Shown here piece after piece: positions 34,701 to 45,132 of a stretch of DNA of 64,000 bases. This DNA comes from Aquatica leii. Taxonomy: Eukaryota > Arthropoda > Insecta > Coleoptera > Lampyridae. The notes beneath the pieces were generated by a model. That model was given only the letters and a program-made list of their open reading frames with translations, made no database searches and had not been told where the DNA came from. The DNA lies in contig CM069432.1 in the NCBI GenBank assembly GCA_035610365.1, forward strand, positions 75,892,520 to 75,956,519, given 5' to 3'. The stretch's first letter is position 1; each line of letters starts with the position of its first letter. A program made the position numbers and the translations under genes.

Positions 34701-35042
34701 CAGTGCCGGATTAACTCATGTAGAGACCTTTAAGCCGTTCAAATTTCGAGGCCCTTTTTGCACTTTATAAAATTATATCTTAATACGTTTTGAACAACAA
34801 AATCTTAATCAACTAATTTCATTAAGCAAAACAAACATTGATAAACAATATATTGTTATATTAATAAACAAACATTAAACTTTTATAAACCAAACATTCA
34901 CACTTGGGAATTTAAAATGAGTGATGTAATTATTGTAATTATTTTTTAAAATCAAATTCAATATTATTTTGATTTCTGGCCCCTAAAAAACGTGGGGTTC
35001 ATAGGTCGGTGCTTATTTGGCTTATTGGATAATCCGGGACTG
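34701..35042. mobile_element. hAT-type MITE, 342 bp
   Basis: The left end CAGTGCCGGATTAACTC (34701) pairs with the reverse complement of the right end, CAGTCCCGGATTATCC (to 35042). CAGTG...CACTG-type ends are typical of hAT elements. The octamers outside (AGAGTAAG and ATAGTGAC) agree at five of eight bases, a decayed 8-bp duplication at best. The core is non-coding. Confidence 0.6.
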
Positions 35043-35159
35043 ATAGTGACGTACGTTATAAAACTTTCGACCAGAATATTACTTACATCTTTTTATCGAG
35101 AAAAGTTAAAAACAACCGATGTTGCTATTGCGTACATAGTAAATAGTTAAATATAGTTA

Positions 35160-35511
35160 ATTTTTTTTCTTTCAAAAATTATCTAGTATAAAAGAATAGA
35201 TAAATTATTCAAACTGTATATAGATAACAGATAATAGATGAAATAATCTAGGTAGTAATAACGATAGATTGAGTTCATTTGAAGAACTATTATGGAATGC
35301 GGGAAGTTTCTGAAGAAAAACATACATATTGTAACTGAAATTTTACGGGAGTGGATTTTTTATAAATATTATCTAAATAAAAAATTATATATACACAGAT
35401 ACATATAACTTATATATTTTTTTATTGTATCTAGATACATACAAATAGATAAAAAATATGAATCTAGATGTATTTATCTATATGAATTTATATAGATAAT
35501 TTACAACACTG
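35160..35511. mobile_element. hAT-like end with TATCTAGATA-type subterminal repeats
   Basis: The right end ATAGATAATTTACAACACTG (35492-35511) is the counterpart of the ends of the larger hAT-like element at 45191-46932 (CAGTGTTGTGCAT). Both have many ATAGATAA / ATCTAGAT words next to the ends. The left end is not visible, so this is a truncated or one-ended copy. Confidence 0.5.
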
Positions 35512-35514
35512 CTT

Positions 35515-36160
35515 ATTTACACAAATTGTACTCTAATGTTTTTTGTCATTTCAGGTACACTCTTGAACAAAAATAAACCCTCCTCTCTGAGATGTAAAGT
35601 ACCTACCTACACACAAAAAAAAATCTCTTAAGTTAAGGTAAATTACTTTATTTTGAGTAAATAGTGACTTTTATATAATTCTAAGACATATTTTCTTAAA
35701 ACAAGTAAAGCGTTTCTTTAAAGATATTTACTAACAATAAAAAAAATTGAGTCTGAAAACAAGATAGTTTGATATTCTCATTTCAACGCTAGCAATGATC
35801 GTTTTAAAGTTCTCGTTCTCTTATTTTAATGTACATGGTATTTAATTTAATCTACCATATACAGTTTGAGTATCTGAATGTTTAAATCAAATTCATCTGG
35901 TTTATAACTAAAGACATATTTATTTAGTTTGTGTACATGAGTTTATTAATTTAATCTTCACCGTAGTTTGATTTAAAAGTTAATGTTTATTTGAAAGAAG
36001 AATAGAAATAAAAAACTTCTGTTTACATTTTAATTGCACACATACAATATATATTTATGAGTGTTATAAATTGTTATAAAAACTATATGAATTTAACAAA
36101 AATAACTGCACTTTTCTTTTTCGAGAAGTATGAGTAAAGATTTTTATCATCTGCATTTAT
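35515..36160. other. AT-rich stretch without recognisable gene
   Basis: Nothing recognised with confidence. An A-rich segment near 35611-35632 has a weak inverted partner near 37625-37650. Confidence 0.35.
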
Positions 36161-36860
36161 TCCCTGTACAGCGAAAAGATAGAGTTAAGCCCCTCCTTCA
36201 ATTTTGTATGATAATTTAAACCAATGTATAAAGAGACAAGTTTACACGGCTCAAATTAGTAAAAGCGCGAAAATTCAAAAATTATGTAATGTATAATATA
36301 GGCATTAAAGATTAAAGTACATATGAAAAAGTATCATTTTCAATTAATGTACAAAATTATAAATTTCTACTTATAACAAATAAATACGTTTACAACTTTG
36401 TTAATTTAGTTACACCATTTATTTTTAAAATTTATCAAATAACACTTAGAGGGAACAACTAAACATTTCAAACGCGTATAAACAAGAGCGTCATTAAGTT
36501 TTTACTTATTAACAAATTTGACGAACTAAAATTATGACATATTTTATGGGAGTTTAAATAACATTCTGTATAAAAAAAATAGGATGATTCAGATAAAGAA
36601 GTCATCCTCCACACGAATATACACAAATGTTTTTCAAAGTATTGAAAAATACTATTTCGTCAAATGAATGGAAATTACAAAAACTTAAAGCTGCGAATAA
36701 ATTAACCAAAATGTCGAACGTTAAACTCAGGTCAAACTGAAGTATGTTATTTGTTTGTTGTAATACTGACTTGAAAATTTTAACCAATAAAAAAAATTTA
36801 TTTAAATTTAGCGCCTATTTGATGGGAGGGACTTAACTCTATCTTTTCGCCGTACAGAGA
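36161..36860. mobile_element. MITE-like element with 36-bp inverted ends, 700 bp
   Basis: 36161-36196 and 36825-36860 are reverse complements at 33 of 36 bases; the shared core is GCGAAAAGATAGAGTTAAG. The interior is AT-rich and non-coding; the minus-strand frames at 36602-36787 and 36798-37022 carry no signature. No target duplication was recognised. Confidence 0.65.
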
Positions 36861-36869
36861 ATAGTGAGT

Positions 36870-39385
36870 TAAACTCTGGCTGGTGTACCAATTTCTATGC
36901 GCCTTTTGAAACCGCAGTTCCAGTAGGTCCAGGATTGCATAACTCCGACAGACAAGGATAATTATTCTGTATAAATAAAATACAAAATTAAGATTTGTTT
37001 TAAAAAATTGACATTCAAACATTGCACCATCAAAATTTACACTAATAAAAAAAGAAGTTATTCCAATAGATACCTGTAATAGTTCTGGATAACTTCGTTT
37101 AAGGGTCCCTAATTTTTATACAATCCTTCGTGTCCAAACAAACCACAGGTCCAAACGTTCTAAATACACCGCACAATTTGCACAATGGACAGTACACAAG
37201 TACGAATCACAATAATCTTAATATAAAAATGCTAAAATTAGATTAATCTTTTTCACACGATGCATACACACATTCAATTCGAGGTAATGATGATAACGCG
37301 GTCACGTAGCTGCATGCTAAGCATTATTTAAAAGTACAATTCTCAAAATAAAAAAATTAATGTCTCCATTTTAGAACATCAATGTTTCTATGGTTTTAAT
37401 TTTTGTAACAGAGTTTTATACATTGAAGTGCATCGTTTTCTTTGTTTTTAGAACGCGGTTGCATTGTTTCGATGACATTTCTTTAAAACAAGAGCTATTC
37501 CTAAAAAAATAAGTTTCCTGTATTAACAAACTGAAAAATCTTAATATAATATAATTCTCTTAGTTTGAGATCAGGTTTAATTAAATCTAGTAAAAATATT
37601 CAAGAGAATATAAGTCTTCAATTCGAGATAACTTTTTTTTCTGTGTAGTAAAACTAAATTATTTGCAAAAGGTTGTAAGTAATACCGTTGTAATACAAAA
37701 TTATTGTTTTAGTTGATAGGTATTCAATGTTACAATAATTGTAACGATTTTTAATAAACAATGTAATTGCTATTTTGAAGTTTTAATTTTTCTGTAGATA
37801 AACTTCAAGTTGATTTATTATTTTTTATTCGTCATTGAAAATTAAAAAAAATGATTTTTGTAGAAAAATAGTTCATATACAGCACTACTTTGCAAACAAG
37901 ATAGTCGGAAAATATGTCAACTAAAAAAATTAATTTAAAATTTTTGCCGCGATAAATAATTTGTCCAATCATAATTGAGAATTCGAAGTTGGTACATTCA
38001 CAATTAGAAGTTGGTTAAGTTTACAGCTGACATTTTCTGCGTGCGTTTCATTAATTACTAATTTCTTTTATTGTGTACCAGTGTTACTCTTGTTTATTAA
38101 AATCAGTTTTTTTAAAGACTACTTTGTTGTTTTATTTGTGAAATACAGGTATGTAAAGTATTACAGAGCATTAATTGAAGCAGACTGATAATGAATAAAA
38201 TTATAGAAAGGACTATTTTTAATATTCGATACATGATCATTTATATATCTAATTATTGACCTAACTAATAAAAAAAAACAATCTGAATACCGTCTAAGCA
38301 ATCAACATATCCGTATATATTCTTATTAATCGTGTATGTAAACCTGACTTCGGTTGCACAAAAACTAAAACTTTGTCTTGATTATTTTATTTGTTACAGT
38401 TCTATACAACCTAATTCTTATAAATGTGTTCTTGGCCAGTTGTTGACGTAACGCGCGTGCGTCTTAGTTTTCAAAACGTGCTAATTATTAAGAAAACGAA
38501 TTTCATAATAATTTAAAAAGGATGAGAAAAAAGCAAACAATAAATTAGTTTGGATAAGCATGAAAAAAATATTATATGGTGACAAACTAATTTAAAGAAT
38601 TGGTTTAAAGTTTAAATATTAGATATGGAAGAATACCGTAGAATTAAATAAACTCAGATTGGATGGAAAACGTAGCACTTTATGAAAACAAAATTTGTAA
38701 GTTCTAAAAAATGTTATAAATGATATTAATTGTAATCTCTGAAGTTTCCTCGATGTAATAATACATCTTAGTGTTTGAAACGTAATTAATGATATAAAAG
38801 TTTGCTTTATTGTACAATAATTAAGTATATCTATACAATAGTCAAAATGGATAAAAGCGTTAAAGACCAATAATGCTAAAACGCATAGCAAAAAAATTAA
38901 TTATATTATTATGAGGAAGATTTTATTTGTTTACCGAAACGTTATTATATTAAGTAATATTACTTAAAGTTTAATTAAAAAAATTATGTATTAAATTTTA
39001 AATGTGTTTACAAGACAATTTCAAATCAAGTTGTTTTAAAGCTTTAATAGTTAATAGTAAGAAAATAGAAATTAATTAAATATAAATAAATAGCACCCAG
39101 TAAACTCTTGTTTTAAACATAAAAGAAACCTAAGTGCAATAAAATAGCTGTTTCACTTATTTGAATTAGTATAGTTTTGGTATTTTAAATTCAAATCTGT
39201 TGTAAAATAAATGTTGCATTCGGTTTACGTTTTAAAAGCTTCGTTCTTGAACTGATACTAAACGATCGATAAATATATGATTTTCTTGTTTCAATAATGA
39301 ACTAAAACAATTCTTTTAATAATACATACATACATACGTTAGTTTTGGTTTTAAAATGAATGTAGCGTTCTTCTACTGAGTCTTC
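36870..39385. other. AT-rich stretch without recognisable gene
   Basis: No coding similarity recognised over 2.5 kb. Confidence 0.4.
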
Positions 39386-39392
39386 TCTAAGT

Positions 39393-40850
39393 TTGCCAGG
39401 ATTGAATTTAGAGAAAACGGTCAACTTAGTTCAACATTTTACCAATTGTTTTCTAGCGAAATATTCTTCGCTCATCCGTGTTTTTGCATATATTATGCGC
39501 TTGAGACACAATGCTTCAGGCTTTTTACTCAAACTTGTTAGTCTTCTATCGAGCAAGAAATTGCAAACGTCACTACTCCGTCTTGTCAAAATTGTTCAAA
39601 AAAAATGTTTCGGGCAAGAACTTAATGTTTTCAAAAGCCGTAAATCACTTCCTAGTAAGAACAAAATGTTAAGTCTTAATGCATTTATAGACTTCGATGG
39701 GTTACTGCGCGTTGGTGGTCTTCTTCATAATTCGGACTTACCGTATTCTGCTGAGCATCTTCTATTACTTCCACAGAAGCATCAATTCACTTGTAGTGTG
39801 TTTGAAAGAATGCATATCACCCTCTTTCACATCGGTGCACACATAGCGTAGCTTAGCCAAACAAGTTATGTGAAATTGTGTTTTAAGATGTTTCCTAGAC
39901 CTGTTAATCCGTTGATGGGAAATCTCCTAGTTTCGCGTGTGTCTCCTTCATCCCTATTTACTCATGTAAGTGTGGATTATGTTGGGCCGATTATTGTTAA
40001 GACGTCAAAAGGACGTGGATCTAAAACATTCAAATCGTATATATGTCTTTTTCTGTGTTTCTTGACTAAGACTTTGCATTTAGAGATAAGACAACGAGCG
40101 CGTTTATCATGTGCTTTTGAGATTTTGTAGCAAGAAGAGGTAAACCAAACAAAATATTTTCTGACAACGGTCGAAATTTTGTTGGTGTCAGGTCAGAATT
40201 AAACGAACTTTGTTAGTTTTTGTTAAATAACAAATGTAGCAGCGTAGAGACAATAGCAAATGATGGTGTAGATTGGCAATTTATTCTTCCATACACTCCT
40301 CACATGGCGGGTTTGTGGGAAGTAGGAGTAAAATCTAATAAATTATTGTTGGAAAAAATTATCAATAATTGTTTGTTAACGTTTAAGGAACAGAAGCGAT
40401 CCTTAATTCCCGTCAGCTAACACCTCTTTCGTCCTAACTCGAAGCCGCTTTGTCCGGCGAATTTTCTTATTAGTCGTCCGTTGACCTCTTTACCAGACCC
40501 AGATTTAACGCACATAAAACAGTCCACACTTTTAAAGTATCAGCGGGTATAGCAAGCACAACAACAGATAGTTGAAAGAGTATCTTCTCGCGCTCCAGCG
40601 ACGAAAGAAATGGAGTGTCAACTTACGAAAGGTATTGCCTAGCATCATGGTTTTAGCTTTGAATGCAAACTCTCCTACACTGAAATGGAAACTTTTACGC
40701 ATCATATCCGTTACAACTGGCAATGATGGAATACCTCAAATTGCAACTGTTCAAACTTCTGATGGAGTTACCACAGTAAATAGTTTATTTTATTTTGATA
40801 TTAAATTTTTTTGTGTAATATTTGTTTACTTGTATCTACATTAGATTTAA
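39393..40850 (+). pseudogene. BEL/Pao pol fragment (third copy): integrase
   Basis: It starts with FLAKYSSLIRVFAYIMR (about 39453) and DFDGLLRVGGLLHNSDLPY (about 39690-39746), the pre-integrase and zinc-binding part of BEL/Pao. KMFPRPVNPLMGNLLVSRV follows (39885 onward), then VSVDYVGPI (first Asp, near 39966) and KTLHLEI. In another frame come KIFSDNGRNFVG (second Asp, near 40156) and GLWEVGVKSNK (Glu, near 40312). After further shifts it ends with SPTLKWKLLRI and TGNDGIPQIATVQTSDG (40670-40770), the normal BEL C-terminus. The DDE triad is present but split over frames. It differs clearly from the two other BEL/Pao copies. RT and gag are missing. Confidence 0.85.
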
Positions 40851-40894
40851 GCTATGCATTAATTTTATTTTGTTTGAAAAAATTTACGGGGGTA

Positions 40895-41330
40895 TGTTAA
40901 GAAGTATTTTAAAATGTATGCGCACGCTTTTGCGATTTAACGTAAACATGTTTCGTTTGGCTATGGCTTAACTTGGGGTTGCGTTGAAAGGTAGTATAAG
41001 TAAGAACAGATAACAAGAAACATGTAAACTGCTGTATTTGAACTAAATTATTTCCTCTTTCTTGCCTTAACACTAATTTTTGTCATTTCAAAGAAGAATT
41101 CGTAAGACAGAGAAGATTGGTCACGTAAATCAAAGTTGATGTTTGATTTAGAAAATGCAAAGATATTTGCCTAGAGTAAAAGCGCATTTTCCACATTTTA
41201 CAGATGTTGAACGACACCTTGTACACACAGTATATAAACCGACCGTGGTAATCATATTCTGCTCCCTTATTTCTTTGTATAACGTTTTTATTTACTAAAT
41301 AAATATAAGGAAAACACTATTTATTTCATA
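40895..41330 (+). repeat. Possible right LTR of the third BEL/Pao copy
   Basis: A polypurine-like ACGGGGGTA precedes TGTTAAGAAG at 40895, matching how BEL/Pao LTRs start (compare TGTTAAG at 25837). A TATATAAACC box near 41230 could be its promoter. The right end is uncertain and no left LTR was found. Confidence 0.4.
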
Positions 41331-41334
41331 GTAA

Positions 41335-42290
41335 ATAAAATATTACGTAGTTTCCAAAATATTATTAAATAAGAATAAAAAAAGTTGAAACATCTATTTT
41401 TGTGTTCAATGCAATCAATATTTTAAGTTTTATCTAAAAATATACACTTTTATGACGATAACATTTAATATATGCAAACTCTTAATACATCTCAAATATT
41501 TAAAAATAGAAAAAAACATGTAAGAGTGAATATACCAAAATTCCAAAGAAGAGAATCATACAACTTTGTTTTATATATAAATTAGAGATTTTTATATATA
41601 ACGGTACATCAATTATTTTTTTCTTTTAGTGTCGACGATATTGTTTTTTATTAGCTGTTGTAATTGTATGATATATGTATACTAAGTTTTAATTTTTTGC
41701 CTTAATGTGTTCAGCCGTTTTACGTAAAAATAATAATTATCATGTGATTTGTTGTCATTTGTTTTATAAAATGTTCAGTTTGTGCTATTATACGACAGTT
41801 TGTTATGTAAAACTTTAGTTTAAGTTTCTCGTTTTGTGTTTTTTAAGTATAAATTAACATGTCGACAGTGATTTTGTTGACGCGACTTTGTTATTGAATT
41901 GTTTCTCTTTAATATTGGCGCCAGCAATTAGTTTTTATTATAAATACAAATTAAATTTTTTAACTTTATTTGTATCGATGTCTTTACTTATGAAAACAGC
42001 AATTTCTATTCTATTTGGAAGTTTGATAACTTTAGACATATTTTATATTATCAATATTTTGTTTTAATATATTTATGACGTACCTTAAACGCTAAACGTT
42101 ATGCTACCTATACTGGCTACTTATAAAATAACGTTTGTACCGTAATCTTTTTACGTTTTTGAAACGGTCAACGCTAAAAACGTAATCACCCATTTTACTT
42201 TCCTACAATAAAAGTATAGCGATTGCAATTTTTTGCAAAAAATTTTTTTTGCAGAATTTTACATTTGAAAGCCTCCTAAATCAAAAAAAA
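41335..42290. other. AT-rich stretch without recognisable gene
   Basis: Nothing recognised. Confidence 0.4.
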
Positions 42291-42299
42291 ATATTTTTG

Positions 42300-42800
42300 A
42301 CAAACAAATTGGATGTCTGTGTGTGTCTGTCTGTCTGTGTGTGTGTAAAAATGTACCCACGATAACTCTCGAACCAAAAGTCCTAGTAACTTGAAATTTG
42401 GTATGGCGCTGGCTTTTCATATTCTCTCGGTTCTATCAAAAGATGGGTCTGACCAAAAAACCGAAATTTTGTGTAACCGCCATTTTTAAAAGTTTGTTTT
42501 ATATAATTTTGTACGTATGTAAATTATTCAACTTATTTTTACAGTTTTTTCTAACAATTTATTAAAATAAAAAAAGTTTCTAACATTAACAGTTTATTAG
42601 ATATTTGATTTATAATTTAAAATAAATTCTAAATATAATCTAGGTTAGAATTCTGCCTGACTTGGATGTTTTTCTTCAATCTGAATATAAAAAATAAGTA
42701 AAAATTTTTTATAGGAAAGTCGTGTGGTGACACTAGTTTTTTTTCGTTACATACAAGATAGTGAGTATTTTGTGCATACAAGTGAATTATGGCGGAATTG
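42300..42800 (-). repeat. Dispersed repeat with (TG/TCTG)n tract; contains inverted partner of 12671-12765
   Basis: A TGTCTGTG-type simple repeat (42313-42347) is followed by CCCACGATAACTCTCGAACC and AAAAGATGGGTCTGACC. The 42650-42745 part is the reverse complement of 12671-12765 (landmark TTATAGGAAAGTCGTGTGG, 42710-42728). The first part resembles repeat units common in arthropod genomes that I cannot name. No coding signature was seen. Confidence 0.5.
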
Positions 42801-42809
42801 CAGCAAAAT

Positions 42810-43675
42810 GGTCTTTCAACGTTCGTATACTAAATTGTTTTCCAGTTATACAGTAACGATTTTCTTGAATTACTTTCCATAAAGATGAATTCACAAAAGA
42901 ATTCTGTTGTTTCCCGTTACGTACGCGTTAGATCATCGTTGTCAGTGAATCTTTGTCTTTTCCATGATAAAACGACACAACAACAAACAACGTATACAAA
43001 CGGTTAGACTTTTCTAACGGTTAGATCACAGATCGACTAATTTGTAGATTAGATGTAATTAGACACCGTCGAAGGTCGACGTTGCTAAGTAGAATGTCAT
43101 AATTAATATTTTTAGCATATTTATGATGTTGGATTAAAATATATTATAGTCAATATTTTTATTAGTCAGGATGTATTTTTTTACTTTTAAAGATATACCT
43201 ATACGGTAAATTTGACAACTTTGTTATAACATATTGAAAAACAAATATCACAATGAGATTTTTTGCCGCACGAAAACTAGGTTTGCAGACTGGCCGAAAT
43301 GAGGTCTGCAAATGGTCGAAGAAGTTGTAACATGTGTATTACATACTATTTTTTTCTATTTCGCATGCATTTACTCTAAATTTTTTAATAAATAAAGATC
43401 ATAAAATTGTTCTAGTGTGTTTTTTTAAATTGTGTTGGCAATTCTGGCATTTGACAATACAAATTTGAAATTTCAAAGTGTTAGTTTCTGAATTTAATAA
43501 AAAAAGTGGAATCTGAGTTGTACTCCGCCCGAAGTAAAAGAATTAACAAATAAAGCTTTAGATAGTTTGATGCTACCAAAAGAAGTGACAATTGCACCGT
43601 TACAATTAAAATTTATAATAACTGTACAATAAATTCACCACGTTCTAATTTAAATAATCTAAACTAAATGTAATC
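42810..43675. other. Mostly unrecognised AT-rich DNA
   Basis: A short frame near 43522-43570 reads TPPEVKELTNKALDSLM and faintly recalls the N-terminus of tyrosine-recombinase-like transposon proteins. This is too short to call. Confidence 0.3.
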
Positions 43676-43680
43676 TACCT

Positions 43681-44330
43681 GAGGGGTGGCTCCCTACCAG
43701 GCGCGTCCCCTGGTGGCGGATAGGGGAACGGCCTAAGTGAATGATCGTACGTGATGCTTAGGTTAATGCTAGGGATAAGGTTGCTCGTCGCTTATGAACA
43801 AGGACTCGCAGTAACCAAAGACAGCATCGTGGACCAACTACCCCGCCCGGCTCTCGTGTCGTAGCCAAGGGCTTGCACATGGTATAACGTCGCCGATATG
43901 TGTTTGATGTGCCACGTGCATCAACCATGTCGATATACCATGCACGAACCTGGAGTGGTCAGGTTAGTGCGGGGGGTCTCGGCTTAACCGCCTGGACCAA
44001 GAGGAGACAACCTCAGCAAAATCCTAAATCTCAAGGGTCAGGGGCCGGACCGAGGAGATGCGTGGCTGAATAGAGGATCAGCTTTTACTGGCCCCAACCT
44101 CGGAGCACCGGGCGCCACTCCGTTGTAATCAGTCACCTTACACGTGCGCAGGGGGCACCGCACGTGTGGACATTTTATTTCCCCCACACTCGTGGGACTT
44201 ATATGGACCAAGTACAAACAAAAACAAAACTTTCCGCCGGGGCACCTGGTACTGGTGAGCGTAAAAAACTCTCCGGGGCAGCGCGCCGGAAATTAAAATA
44301 AGCGATGAGAGAACCAGGGGGTTCTAAGCA
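43681..44330 (+). promoter_or_regulatory. LINE 5' UTR with strong stem-loop near its start
   Basis: CCCTA (43692-43696) followed directly by CCAGG (43697-43701) pairs with CCTGG (43709-43713) and TAGGG (43721-43725), giving a 10-bp interrupted helix with an internal bulge. LINEs of this type carry an internal promoter in the 5' UTR; the presence of the UTR suggests a nearly full-length start. Promoter function is inference. Confidence 0.55.
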
Positions 44331-44339
44331 ACCTGTGCT

Positions 44340-45120
44340 TTCATCGCCCAAAGAGGGGCAACCTCACAGATAAAGCCTTCTCTAGGACTGGGACCCAAAA
44401 GCGACACCGGTCTGCCGACAGCACTCCCAAGGGAGGTACCTTAAATAAGGCAAAGTCTGGGACCAAAAAGGACACCAGAACTTTCAGCGAAGCAGCAACA
44501 GGCTTCAAAATGGCTTTTGTCCATGAGGACCTGGAGTGCACGCTGTCGGAGGAAGAAACAGGGCAAATTAAAACCTGGATCCTCGATAGAATCGACACTC
44601 TGTCCATTGGGGATTCACGGAGTGTCGCCACCTAGGGGGAGCGCTGTTAATTATATGCGCAGACCAGGTATCGGTGGATTGGTTGAGAACGGAGCTAGGG
44701 AGAGTAGCTCCGTGGAAGGGAGCTAAGCTTCGATTCCTCTAAGCAAAAGACCTTCCAAAACCAGTGCGAGCACACGCCTGGATCTCCGGGGCCCATGTGG
44801 AACCGGTAAAGATTCTGAAAAGGATCGAGATCCAGAATGCTGGTGTTGTGACCAGCAGCTGGCGTGTAGTGGACAGGAAGGAGGACCCCAAGGGACAAAC
44901 ATTGATTGTCCTTATGGACCAAACTTTCTGGGACAAGATGGGGGCTATTTGCAACCATAATCCCTACGTCAACTTCACTAGCGTGATGTTTAAACTCCTC
45001 TCCAAGACGAAGGTGGAGGAGAGGAGGCGACTAGTATGGAGTGCGAAGAAACGACAGTGGTTGAGGAGTCCTCAGAGGAACCACATCTCACTGCGTCATC
45101 CATTGCACCTCAGTTGGTAG
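44340..45120 (+). pseudogene. LINE ORF1 with DUF4780-like region, frameshifted
   Basis: The first part reads KRHRSADSTPKGG, a Ser/Thr/Lys-rich start, then FSEAATGFKMAFVHEDLE and TWILDRIDTLSIGDS (44480-44620). The middle has several stops. The C-terminal part (44764-45120) is open: AHAWISGAHVEPVKILKRI, IQNAGVVTSSWRVVDRKED, then GQTLIVLMDQTFWDKM and a FTSVMFKLL strand. This is the Gly/Trp-rich, RNA-binding-like pattern of DUF4780, which in insects is found in LINE ORF1 proteins. The protein would coat element RNA (inference). Frames 0 and 1 alternate, so it is broken. Confidence 0.72.
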
Positions 45121-45132
45121 GTACAGGTTTAA

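Noticed and set aside
35611..37650. Possible 2-kb element with CTACACACAAAAAAAAA-type ends
   Set aside because: The inverted similarity with 37625-37650 is mostly an A-run; the inward continuation is weak and there is no target duplication.
43522..43570. TPPEVKELTNKALDSLM as a recombinase N-terminus
   Set aside because: Sixteen or so residues with a vague resemblance are not enough; no downstream domain follows.
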